DNA of 59,217 nt from Arenibacter amylolyticus (lineage in GTDB: Bacteria > Bacteroidota > Bacteroidia > Flavobacteriales > Flavobacteriaceae), in NCBI RefSeq assembly GCF_002150785.1, contig NZ_MTAZ01000030.1, forward strand, positions 1 to 59,217, in the 5' to 3' direction. The notes below the pieces were generated by a model. The model was given only the letters and a program-made list of their open reading frames with translations. It did no database searches and was not told the origin of the DNA. Shown piece by piece: positions 1 through 7,475 of this stretch. The position numbers and the translations under genes are program-made. Positions within the stretch are counted from its first letter, which is position 1; the number at the start of each line of letters is the position of its first letter.

Positions 1-188
1 TCCATTAGAAAACAAATAACAATTCTTGAGTAAAATGAAAGGTATTTTGATTGAGGGGGAAAGGTATAGTTTAATTGAAATCCGAATAATAAGCCCTACT
101 TAAATCAGAATTAATCATTTACATAAACACAACAACTAGTCATGATCTCTTAACTGCCAACATCAAAAAAAGCCTTAAAAAGACACCC

Positions 189-235
189 CTAAAAACAAAA
201 ATCCCGCAATCCATTTGTATCAATGCTTTGCGGGA
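189..235 (-). terminator. Intrinsic terminator after tRNA-Gln
   Basis: On the reverse strand an 8-bp stem (TCCCGCAA pairing with TTGCGGGA, at 228-235 and 202-209) is followed by a T-rich run read from 201 down to about 189. It lies just downstream of the tRNA-Gln gene and would end its transcript. The upstream bases 1-188 show no gene that I can support. Confidence 0.7.
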
Positions 236-243
236 AATTTTTG

Positions 244-315
244 TTGGTCTACTAGGACTCGAACCTAGAACGACTGGACCAAAACCAGCTGTGTTGCCAA
301 TTACACCATAGACCA
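244..315 (-). tRNA. tRNA-Gln (anticodon TTG)
   Basis: Read on the reverse strand, a 72-base cloverleaf can be drawn. The acceptor stem TGGTCTA (315-309) pairs with TAGACCA (251-245), with A as discriminator. The T arm carries GGTTCGAGTCC. The anticodon loop TTTTGGT gives anticodon TTG, which reads CAA (Gln). The 3' CCA is not encoded, as is common in this phylum. Confidence 0.95.
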
Positions 316-601
316 TTACCGTAATTCAGCGTGCAAATTTAGAACAAAGTTTTATATCCACAAACATTTTGACATCATTTTACAAAAATAGTGAAAAAAT
401 GCTTTTCCCCCAGCCAATTCACCCACTCATATTTCACCTTTAAACCCCCAAACACCTACACCCTCCTTCTATTCCAAACATGCAAGCCTACCATTTACAA
501 GTAACATTAAAAGCGCATTATACCTGTTAAAGGTTTAAGAAAAAATGGCTGTTTATATTATATAATTAGTAAATTCGCCCTTTTGCAAAACAACAAACCA
601 A

Positions 602-3600
602 ATGCTTGTAACTAACTTTAAAAAATGGGACACCATCACTGGATGGTTTGTTTTTTTTATAGCCCTAACCGTTTATACCCTTACTGTAGAACCCACCGCT
701 AGTTATTGGGATGCCGGGGAATACATTTCCACTTCCGCTAAATTACAGGTAGGTCACCCACCAGGAGCCCCACTATATCAAATTATAGGGGCGTTTTTTG
801 CCATGTTTGCCCTAGAGGCAAACCAAGTTGCAAAAATGGTCAATATGATGTCGGCCGTTTCCAGCGCCTTCACCATTCTCCTCATGTTCTGGACCATTAC
901 CAACCTCACCAAAAAACTCATTGCAAAAAAAGAAGAACTGACCAATAGCAAGGCCATTGCCATCTTAGGTAGCGGATTGGTAGGCTCTTTGGCCTTTACC
1001 TTTTCGGATAGCTTTTGGTTTAACGCCGTAGAAACAGAAGTATACGCCATGGCCAGTCTTATTATGGCCCTCCTTCTATGGCTAGGTCTAAAATGGGTAG
1101 ATGATTTGGATAACCCTAGAGGCAATAAATGGATTATTCTCATTTCCTTTGTAGTGGGACTCACCTTTGGTATTCAGTTTATGGGCTTCTTAGCAATCCC
1201 TTCTATTGGACTGTTATACTACTTTAAGAAATACAAGACCACAACCATAAAGAACTTTCTATTGGCCAATATTATCTCGGTGGCCATTTTACTGTTGGTT
1301 TACAAATTTTCGCTCACCTACGTATTAAAACTTTTTGGATGGAGCGAGGTGTTTTTCATTAACAATCTTGGACTCCCCTTTAATTCGGGTACCATAATAA
1401 TGGGGCTTATTTTTATTGGGATTTTCTTTTTTGCACTTCGTTATACCAGAAAGAACCACTATGTCACAGCAAACACCATTACGCTATGCCTTATGTTTTT
1501 GTTCTTGGGCTTTTCTTCTTGGTTAATGCTTCCAATAAGGGCCAATGCCGATGTGGTGATTAATGAAAACGACCCCTCGGATGCCAGGTCATTATTAGCA
1601 TACTACAATAGAGAGCAATACCCAGGGGTAGACAGTCCGTTTTACGGCGCCTACTATTCCAACACCTTTGCCTCCCCAGGTGAAGAAAGGGACGAGCAAC
1701 CCAAGTACGAGAAAGACTATGAGACTGGAAAATACATCATTGTAAATAAATACAAGAACGCTTTACAAGGCCCCAACCCCAATCACGTTGGATTCTTACC
1801 CCGCTTGTGGAGCGAGCAGAATGCGGAGAATTACATGAAGTATTTTTACCCGCTAGAATTCAAGATAAAATCGTCCTACCTAGGAAATACCGAACTAAGG
1901 GAAGCGGTAGGCCGCTTTAGGGATGGGTATGCCAGAGGTGAAATAGACACTTCCCAGTATATACGATTTTTAAGGGAGTTTAGTGAATATATAGATGTGC
2001 AACCTCCTACGTTGATGCAAAACATCAGCTATATGTTCCAGTTTCAGTTTAACTATATGTATTGGCGCTATTTTATGTGGAATTTTGTTGGAAAACAAGA
2101 CGACATACAAGGTAGGTACAACAATCACGGAAACTGGCTTAGCGGTATCAACTTTGTAGATAGTGTTCGCCTAGGCAGTCAGGAAAACCTGCCCAGCGAC
2201 ATCAAAAACAACAAGGGAAGGAACACCTACTTCTTCTTACCCTTACTATTGGGGATTATTGGACTCATATTTCAGATCAGCAAAAACCCGAAGCAATTTT
2301 GGGTGCTGTTTGTATTCTTTATTTTCACCGGAATTGCCATACAATTTTATACCAACCCCGGCATTTTTCAACCTAGGGAACGGGACTACTCCCTAGTGGG
2401 ATCGTTCTATATTTTTGCGATATGGATTGGCCTAGGGGTCTACGGACTCTTTGAGGAATTCCGAAAATTATTAAAACCCAAAATACTGGCCCCGGCAATC
2501 ACCTTACTTTGCCTACTGGCTGTACCTGGGGTAATGGCATTCCAAAATTGGGACGACCACGACCGATCTAATCGATATACCGCAAGGACTACCGCCATGG
2601 CTTACCTGTCTTCTACACAGGAAAATGCCGGTGCTATTATATTTACCATAGGGGACAACGATACCTTCCCCCTTTGGTATGTACAGGAGATAGAAGGTTT
2701 CCGCACAGATGTACGGGTGGTGAACACCAGCCTTTTTGCCACGGACTGGTACATAGACCAAATGAAAATGCAGGCCTATGAAAGTGAGCCAATCCCGTCT
2801 CAGCTAACTCACGAAAAATATAGGTTTGGTACCAGAGATGCCATCTACTATAATGGTTTAACGGAAAACCGATGGAACATAAAAGATTTCATGAATTGGA
2901 TAGATAGCGACAGGGAAGAAACCAAATTTAAGAGCATCTTAAAGCGACAAGGAGCCGATCTTAGCCAATATTCGGAAAACAATCTGGACGTAGTATTCTA
3001 CCCCACCAATAAGATCAGGATCCCCGTAAACAAGAAAAATGTTCTGGAGAGCGGCTTGGTGAAAGCCAAAGACTCTGCCCTTATTGTAGACTATATTGAT
3101 ATTGACCTTCCAAAATCGGCCTTACCCAAAAACAGGATCCTTATGTTGGATATCATTGCCAACAACGATTGGAAGCGTCCTATCTATTTTTCTGGCGGAA
3201 GTTTTGATCCTGCAGAATATATCTGGATGAAGGATTACCTGCAACTAGATGGATTGGCCTATAAATTGGTACCTATTAAAACCCAGAACAGGAATAGCTA
3301 TGAAATGGGAAGGATAGATACCGATTTAATGTACGATATCGTAAAAAAATGGGAATGGGGCAACGCTGGGAGCCCAGACATTTATCACGACGTACAGACA
3401 CGGACCCAAGCACTATCTTTCCGCGGAAATTTGGCTCGTTTAACGGAGGCCTTAATCCAAGAGAATAAAATAGAAAAAGCAAAGGAAATCATAGATATTG
3501 CCATGGAGAACATGCCCGTGGAATATTTTGGATACTATGCATTTGTAGAACCTTTTGTAGATGGCTATTTTAAAGTAGGTGAAACTGAAAAGGCACGTGA

Positions 3601-3931
3601 ACTCTACCAAAAACTAAAGACCATATATCAGGAACACTTAGATTACTATGTTAGTCTTCCCTTTGAAGATCAGCGCATGTTCCTAGACGATATTATCCCG
3701 GATCTAGAAGCCTACAGTAGAATAATAGACATCCTGATCAACAACAAGGAGAAAAATATGGCAGAAAAAGAAACCCTTGTTTTCAACGAATACATTGCCA
3801 AGTTCGAACGCTTTTACAGAAGCGATGCCGTAGAAGACATGCTGCCAGAAGAAGAGCCAGGAGAGGTAGACTCTACAGCCTTGGATATTATCCCAGAGCA
3901 GGAATTGGATAGCATTACCCCTATTCAATAA
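602..3931 (+). CDS. DUF2723-family integral membrane protein (GT117-like glycosyltransferase)
   Basis: A 1109-residue protein. The N-terminal part (about residues 12-650) alternates hydrophobic membrane segments with loops; the C-terminal 450 residues are soluble and end in helical, TPR-like repeats around residues 960-1030. The first loop has the DUF2723 hallmark: W36-D-A-G-E40 followed by GHPPGAP near residue 51. DUF2723 proteins are relatives of eukaryotic TMEM260, an O-mannosyltransferase placed in CAZy family GT117, and have the layout of lipid-sugar-dependent membrane glycosyltransferases, with acidic residues in the first periplasmic loop. I infer a role in protein O-glycosylation or envelope sugar transfer; the acceptor is unknown. 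The gene is monocistronic: the next gene is convergent and shares a bidirectional terminator. The start is the first ATG, shortly after an AT-rich region. Confidence 0.85.
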   Translation: MLVTNFKKWDTITGWFVFFIALTVYTLTVEPTASYWDAGEYISTSAKLQVGHPPGAPLYQIIGAFFAMFALEANQVAKMVNMMSAVSSAFTILLMFWTITNLTKKLIAKKEELTNSKAIAILGSGLVGSLAFTFSDSFWFNAVETEVYAMASLIMALLLWLGLKWVDDLDNPRGNKWIILISFVVGLTFGIQFMGFLAIPSIGLLYYFKKYKTTTIKNFLLANIISVAILLLVYKFSLTYVLKLFGWSEVFFINNLGLPFNSGTIIMGLIFIGIFFFALRYTRKNHYVTANTITLCLMFLFLGFSSWLMLPIRANADVVINENDPSDARSLLAYYNREQYPGVDSPFYGAYYSNTFASPGEERDEQPKYEKDYETGKYIIVNKYKNALQGPNPNHVGFLPRLWSEQNAENYMKYFYPLEFKIKSSYLGNTELREAVGRFRDGYARGEIDTSQYIRFLREFSEYIDVQPPTLMQNISYMFQFQFNYMYWRYFMWNFVGKQDDIQGRYNNHGNWLSGINFVDSVRLGSQENLPSDIKNNKGRNTYFFLPLLLGIIGLIFQISKNPKQFWVLFVFFIFTGIAIQFYTNPGIFQPRERDYSLVGSFYIFAIWIGLGVYGLFEEFRKLLKPKILAPAITLLCLLAVPGVMAFQNWDDHDRSNRYTARTTAMAYLSSTQENAGAIIFTIGDNDTFPLWYVQEIEGFRTDVRVVNTSLFATDWYIDQMKMQAYESEPIPSQLTHEKYRFGTRDAIYYNGLTENRWNIKDFMNWIDSDREETKFKSILKRQGADLSQYSENNLDVVFYPTNKIRIPVNKKNVLESGLVKAKDSALIVDYIDIDLPKSALPKNRILMLDIIANNDWKRPIYFSGGSFDPAEYIWMKDYLQLDGLAYKLVPIKTQNRNSYEMGRIDTDLMYDIVKKWEWGNAGSPDIYHDVQTRTQALSFRGNLARLTEALIQENKIEKAKEIIDIAMENMPVEYFGYYAFVEPFVDGYFKVGETEKARELYQKLKTIYQEHLDYYVSLPFEDQRMFLDDIIPDLEAYSRIIDILINNKEKNMAEKETLVFNEYIAKFERFYRSDAVEDMLPEEEPGEVDSTALDIIPEQELDSITPIQ

Positions 3932-3949
3932 AGGGTACAACAGCGCATA

Positions 3950-3983
3950 AAAAAAACCGGGAACTAAAGTCCCGGTTTTTTTA
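3950..3983. terminator. Bidirectional intrinsic terminator
   Basis: The stem CCGGGA/TCCCGG (3957-3962 and 3970-3975) is flanked by an A-run on the left and a T-run on the right, so it works in both directions. It sits between the convergent DUF2723 and thioredoxin-fold genes. Confidence 0.85.
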
Positions 3984-3996
3984 TGCTTTTATCGTA

Positions 3997-4293
3997 TTAG
4001 ATATACTCGTTTAAGATACCAATCAATGTATTGGCATCTTGCTCCCCACTCTGCCGCCATACCATTTCTCCTTTTTTATAGATCATGAGGGTAGGAAGCC
4101 CCTTCACCCTAAGGGCTTGGGCCAGCTCTTTATTTTTATCCACATCAATTTTTATCACCTTGCCTTTATCGCCTAATGCTGCGGCAACATCCTTTAAAAC
4201 CGCATGCATGGCGGTGGATTGCTCATTCCATTCGGCATAAAAGTCCAATAATACCGGACCGCTGATATCAATTAAATCTCCAAACTTAGACAT
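3997..4293 (-). CDS. Thioredoxin-fold protein lacking the CXXC active site
   Basis: A 98-residue single-domain thioredoxin-fold protein with no signal peptide, so cytoplasmic. The fold is clear: the strand LLDFYAEW (15-22), then the start of the active-site helix, and the cis-proline loop KGLPT with Pro67, followed by an IYKKGE strand. At the place of the canonical WCGPC motif the sequence reads W22-N-E-Q-S26, so both redox cysteines are missing, and there is no cysteine anywhere in the protein. It therefore cannot be a dithiol-disulfide oxidoreductase. Redox-inactive thioredoxin folds are known to act as binding or chaperone modules, but its partner is unknown. The reverse-strand metallophosphoesterase gene lies 91 bases upstream and the two may be cotranscribed. 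Confidence 0.85.
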   Translation of the reverse strand: MSKFGDLIDISGPVLLDFYAEWNEQSTAMHAVLKDVAAALGDKGKVIKIDVDKNKELAQALRVKGLPTLMIYKKGEMVWRQSGEQDANTLIGILNEYI

Positions 4294-4384
4294 ATAGTAT
4301 TCGTTGCTTTATCAATCAAAAATAAGAAAAAATGCCAAAAAACCATCGTCCGCCCTGTTTTTATGGAGCCTAGCGCTGCCTCCC

Positions 4385-5614
4385 TTAGGCAACCAACTTC
4401 TTTTTTAGGGTGATTACGGTAATTTCGGGCCAGATACCTACTCTCCCTGGGTACCCCAAAAATCCAAATCCGCGATTCACGTTAATCAGCTGTCCCAACT
4501 CTTCATAAACCCCCGCCCAGTATTTATAGCGCCATTTTGCCGGACTCCATTTTATCCAGCCCGGTATCTCTATCCCAAACTGCATTCCATGAGTATGTCC
4601 GCACAGGGTAAGGTGGTAGTGATAGGGGTGTTTCAAAACCTGATCTTCCCAATGCGAGGGATCATGACTCATTAAGATCTTAAAATCATCTTTATGTATC
4701 TGGGCCGTAGCTTTGTTAAGATCCCCCGCTTTTTTAAAGCCTCCTCTCCCCCAATTCTCTACCCCTACTAAGGCAATTTTATCCGCACCTCTTTTGAGAT
4801 ACCTACTTTCATTAAGCATTAGATCGAAACCTATTTCGCGCTGCAACTCCATCAACATCTCTAGATTCTCCCTCTTTTCCTTCTCGGTTTCCCACTCTAC
4901 ATAATCCCCATAATCATGATTCCCCAAAACAGAAAACTTCCCATCCTTCGCTTCCAGACTAGCCAAGAGATCCTTCCACGGCAGCATTTCCTTCGCCATA
5001 TTGTTCACCATATCCCCCGTAAACAGCAGCAAATCACTTTTTTGCCTATTGATTAAATCTATGCCATAGGCAATTTTCTTTCTGTTATCAAAACTGCCAC
5101 AATGAAAATCGGAAACTTGCGTTATTCGGTAACCGTCAAAACTATCGGGCAGATCCTCAAACTCCATTTGATAGCGCAACACCTTAAAATTATACTTCCC
5201 CCTATACATCCCATAAAGCAAAGCGGAAAAAGGCAAGGCCGCAATACTCAAGGCAATCACACTCAAAAATCGCCTTCGCTCCGGCAAACTAAAAACTTTT
5301 GGAGTACCGTTTACCTTTAAATACAGTCCGGATAGAAATCTAAATATATCCTCCGAGAACAGAAAGATAATGGTAATAACCTTAAAGGACAAGATAGCCA
5401 TCAGCAAACCAAAGGCGTAACTTTTGGGAACGTTTAAAACCCTCCCTGGGGTATCGCCCAAGGTGAATTGATAAATAAAATTACCTAGCACCAACAAGGA
5501 AAGCGCCATCCCTCCGTAATACACCCAGGGAAACCTAGTGACTGTCCTAAGTGCTTGCAAGGTATAAATTGCCAGAAGAACATATAAAATAACAAAAACG
5601 ATCCATCTAAGCAT
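4385..5614 (-). CDS. Membrane-anchored metallophosphoesterase (YkuE-like)
   Basis: A 409-residue protein with three or four N-terminal membrane segments (about residues 3-20, 34-52, 68-88 and 115-135), followed by a calcineurin-type phosphoesterase domain. The metal-binding motifs appear in order: SDFHCG near 169, TGDMVNN, GNHDYG, SHDPSHW and CGHTHG near 339. All metal ligands of the family are present, so the enzyme is probably an active dinuclear-metal phosphoesterase with the catalytic domain at the membrane face. Related YkuE-type proteins have been linked to phospholipid or lipid-A precursor substrates, but the sequence does not fix the substrate. The gene is followed by the thioredoxin-fold gene and preceded, after 55 bases, by cutC on the same strand. 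Confidence 0.88.
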   Translation of the reverse strand: MLRWIVFVILYVLLAIYTLQALRTVTRFPWVYYGGMALSLLVLGNFIYQFTLGDTPGRVLNVPKSYAFGLLMAILSFKVITIIFLFSEDIFRFLSGLYLKVNGTPKVFSLPERRRFLSVIALSIAALPFSALLYGMYRGKYNFKVLRYQMEFEDLPDSFDGYRITQVSDFHCGSFDNRKKIAYGIDLINRQKSDLLLFTGDMVNNMAKEMLPWKDLLASLEAKDGKFSVLGNHDYGDYVEWETEKEKRENLEMLMELQREIGFDLMLNESRYLKRGADKIALVGVENWGRGGFKKAGDLNKATAQIHKDDFKILMSHDPSHWEDQVLKHPYHYHLTLCGHTHGMQFGIEIPGWIKWSPAKWRYKYWAGVYEELGQLINVNRGFGFLGYPGRVGIWPEITVITLKKKLVA

Positions 5615-5669
5615 GTATTTATTTTTTAGTAAAGATATTGGTTTTCAACCACTAGGCATGGCACCACTC

Positions 5670-6395
5670 CTATTCTTTTACCCTACACACTACATTTCGC
5701 AAGACCTCCAGACTACTAACCCCTACTTCGTCGTCCCTTAAAAAACTAGGAGAACTCATCGGAATCTCCGGTTTCTGGGCCAAGGTTTTATGAAATTGGA
5801 TACCCGACAAATGCACTGCTGCAAACCCCTTCTCTTTAAAGATATGCACATTGGTATCCCGTATACCTCCTCCAGGCATAATAACTAGACCCTGCGTATT
5901 TTTTTGCAACTCCCACAACAGTTCCAAACCTTCCTCGCAGGTCTTCTGCTGCCCACTGCTTAGAATGGTAGCCACCCCCATCTTTTCCAATTGCTTTAAT
6001 GTTTTCATGGGGTCTGTCACCCAATCGAACGCACGATGGAAAGTGAACTCCAGCGGCGAGGAGATTTTCAACAGTTCCTTGGTACGCTCCACATCCAAAC
6101 TAAAATCTGAATGCAATACCCCAGAAACTATTCCGTTAAATCCCAATTTCTTGCACAAGGCAATATTTTCCTTCATTATTCCAAATTCCGATTCGGAATA
6201 GGTAAAATCACCACTTCTGGGCCTAATCAGCACATTTACGGGAATTGTTATATGTTTTCTTATCGCTTTTAACAAGCCATAGGAAGGGGTTACCCCACCT
6301 ACCCCGAGCTCTGCACACAATTCAATTCGGTCAGCACCAGCATTTTGGGCGTTTAAAGCAGATTCTAAAGAATTGGCGCACACTTCTACAATCAT
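5670..6395 (-). CDS. cutC: Copper homeostasis protein CutC family
   Basis: A 241-residue cytoplasmic TIM-barrel protein of the CutC family. Family signatures are visible: the N terminus VEVCANSLESA, then AGADRIELCAELGVGGVTPS, the IRPRSGDF loop near residue 60, FHRAFDW, and the glycine-rich MPGGGIR near 195. CutC was named for copper tolerance in E. coli; later work has questioned a direct copper role, so the name describes the family more than a proven function. The gene is divergent from the glycosylasparaginase gene, with only about 40 bases between them. Length is typical of the family. Confidence 0.9.
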   Translation of the reverse strand: MIVEVCANSLESALNAQNAGADRIELCAELGVGGVTPSYGLLKAIRKHITIPVNVLIRPRSGDFTYSESEFGIMKENIALCKKLGFNGIVSGVLHSDFSLDVERTKELLKISSPLEFTFHRAFDWVTDPMKTLKQLEKMGVATILSSGQQKTCEEGLELLWELQKNTQGLVIMPGGGIRDTNVHIFKEKGFAAVHLSGIQFHKTLAQKPEIPMSSPSFLRDDEVGVSSLEVLRNVVCRVKE

Positions 6396-6437
6396 ATTTC
6401 TTATATTTAGGACCTTAAAAATAAGTAACAGAATCCA

Positions 6438-7433
6438 ATGAAAAGAAGAAACTTCCTCAAAAATTCTACCCTTACCACCGCGGGTATGTTATCCGTCCCT
6501 TTTTTAACCTCTTGCCAGGAAAATTCATCAAAAAAGCTTGCTGGCAGCGATAGTTCCAAAACCATAAGACCCATTGCCATTTGCACATGGAATTTTATGA
6601 ATGCTACTGCTAAAGCCTGGGAGGTACTAGAAAAAGGAGGATCTTCATTGGATGCGGTGGAGCAAGGAGTAATGGTAGAGGAGGCAGACATCAACAATGA
6701 GACGGTTGGTGTTGGCGGCAGACCAGATAGGGATGGCCGTGTCACTTTGGATGCCTGCATCATGGACAAGGATGCCAATTGTGGAGCGGTCTTGTGCTTG
6801 GAGAATATAGCGCATCCTATAAGCGTGGCCAGAAAGGTGATGGAAGAGACCCCACATGTTATGTTGGTAGGCAAGGGAGCAGAGCAGTTTGCCTATGAGC
6901 AAGGTTTTCCCAAGACCAATTTACTTACCGAAAAAGCCAAGAAAGATTGGTTAGAATGGAAGAAGAATTCCCAATACGAAACTATAATCAACATAGAAAA
7001 TCACGACACTATAGGGATGTTGGCCATAGACAAGGACGGGGATATAGCCGGGGCTTGCACCACTAGCGGAATGGCCTATAAAATGGCCGGACGCGTTGGC
7101 GATTCGCCCATCATTGGTGCCGGACTCTTTGTGGACAATGCCGTAGGCGGAGCTACCGCTACTGGGGTTGGAGAAGAGGTAGTCCGAACCGTAGGCAGTT
7201 TTCTCATCGTAGAATTAATGAGACAGGGAATGTCGCCCCAAGAAGCTTGCGAGGAAGGCGTAAAGCGAATCATGGAAAAGAACAAGGACCGTAAGGACTT
7301 TCAAATAGGCTTCATCGCTATTAATAAAAAAGGTGAAACAGGAGGCTATTGTATTCACCCTGGGTTTAGTTATCGCACCTACTCCGAAGAGGGACATACA
7401 AACAACCCATCGGACTCCTTTTTAAAGGCATAA
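6438..7433 (+). CDS. N4-(beta-N-acetylglucosaminyl)-L-asparaginase (glycosylasparaginase), exported
   Basis: A 331-residue N-terminal-nucleophile hydrolase. The autoproteolysis site is HDTIGM with Thr191 as the new N-terminal nucleophile; downstream, GRVGDSP and IGAGLFVDN match the substrate-binding region of aspartylglucosaminidases, including the well-studied flavobacterial enzyme. The family cleaves the GlcNAc-Asn bond of N-linked glycopeptides, releasing aspartate and glycosylamine. The N terminus has a twin-arginine pair (KRRNFLK) followed by a hydrophobic stretch and LTSC, so export by Tat and perhaps lipidation at the cysteine are likely. Export fits scavenging of glycoproteins from the environment. 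polA starts 42 bases downstream on the same strand. Confidence 0.92.
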   Translation: MKRRNFLKNSTLTTAGMLSVPFLTSCQENSSKKLAGSDSSKTIRPIAICTWNFMNATAKAWEVLEKGGSSLDAVEQGVMVEEADINNETVGVGGRPDRDGRVTLDACIMDKDANCGAVLCLENIAHPISVARKVMEETPHVMLVGKGAEQFAYEQGFPKTNLLTEKAKKDWLEWKKNSQYETIINIENHDTIGMLAIDKDGDIAGACTTSGMAYKMAGRVGDSPIIGAGLFVDNAVGGATATGVGEEVVRTVGSFLIVELMRQGMSPQEACEEGVKRIMEKNKDRKDFQIGFIAINKKGETGGYCIHPGFSYRTYSEEGHTNNPSDSFLKA

Positions 7434-7475
7434 TCTATTTACAAATAAAAATTACTTCGGAAACAATCCAATAAA

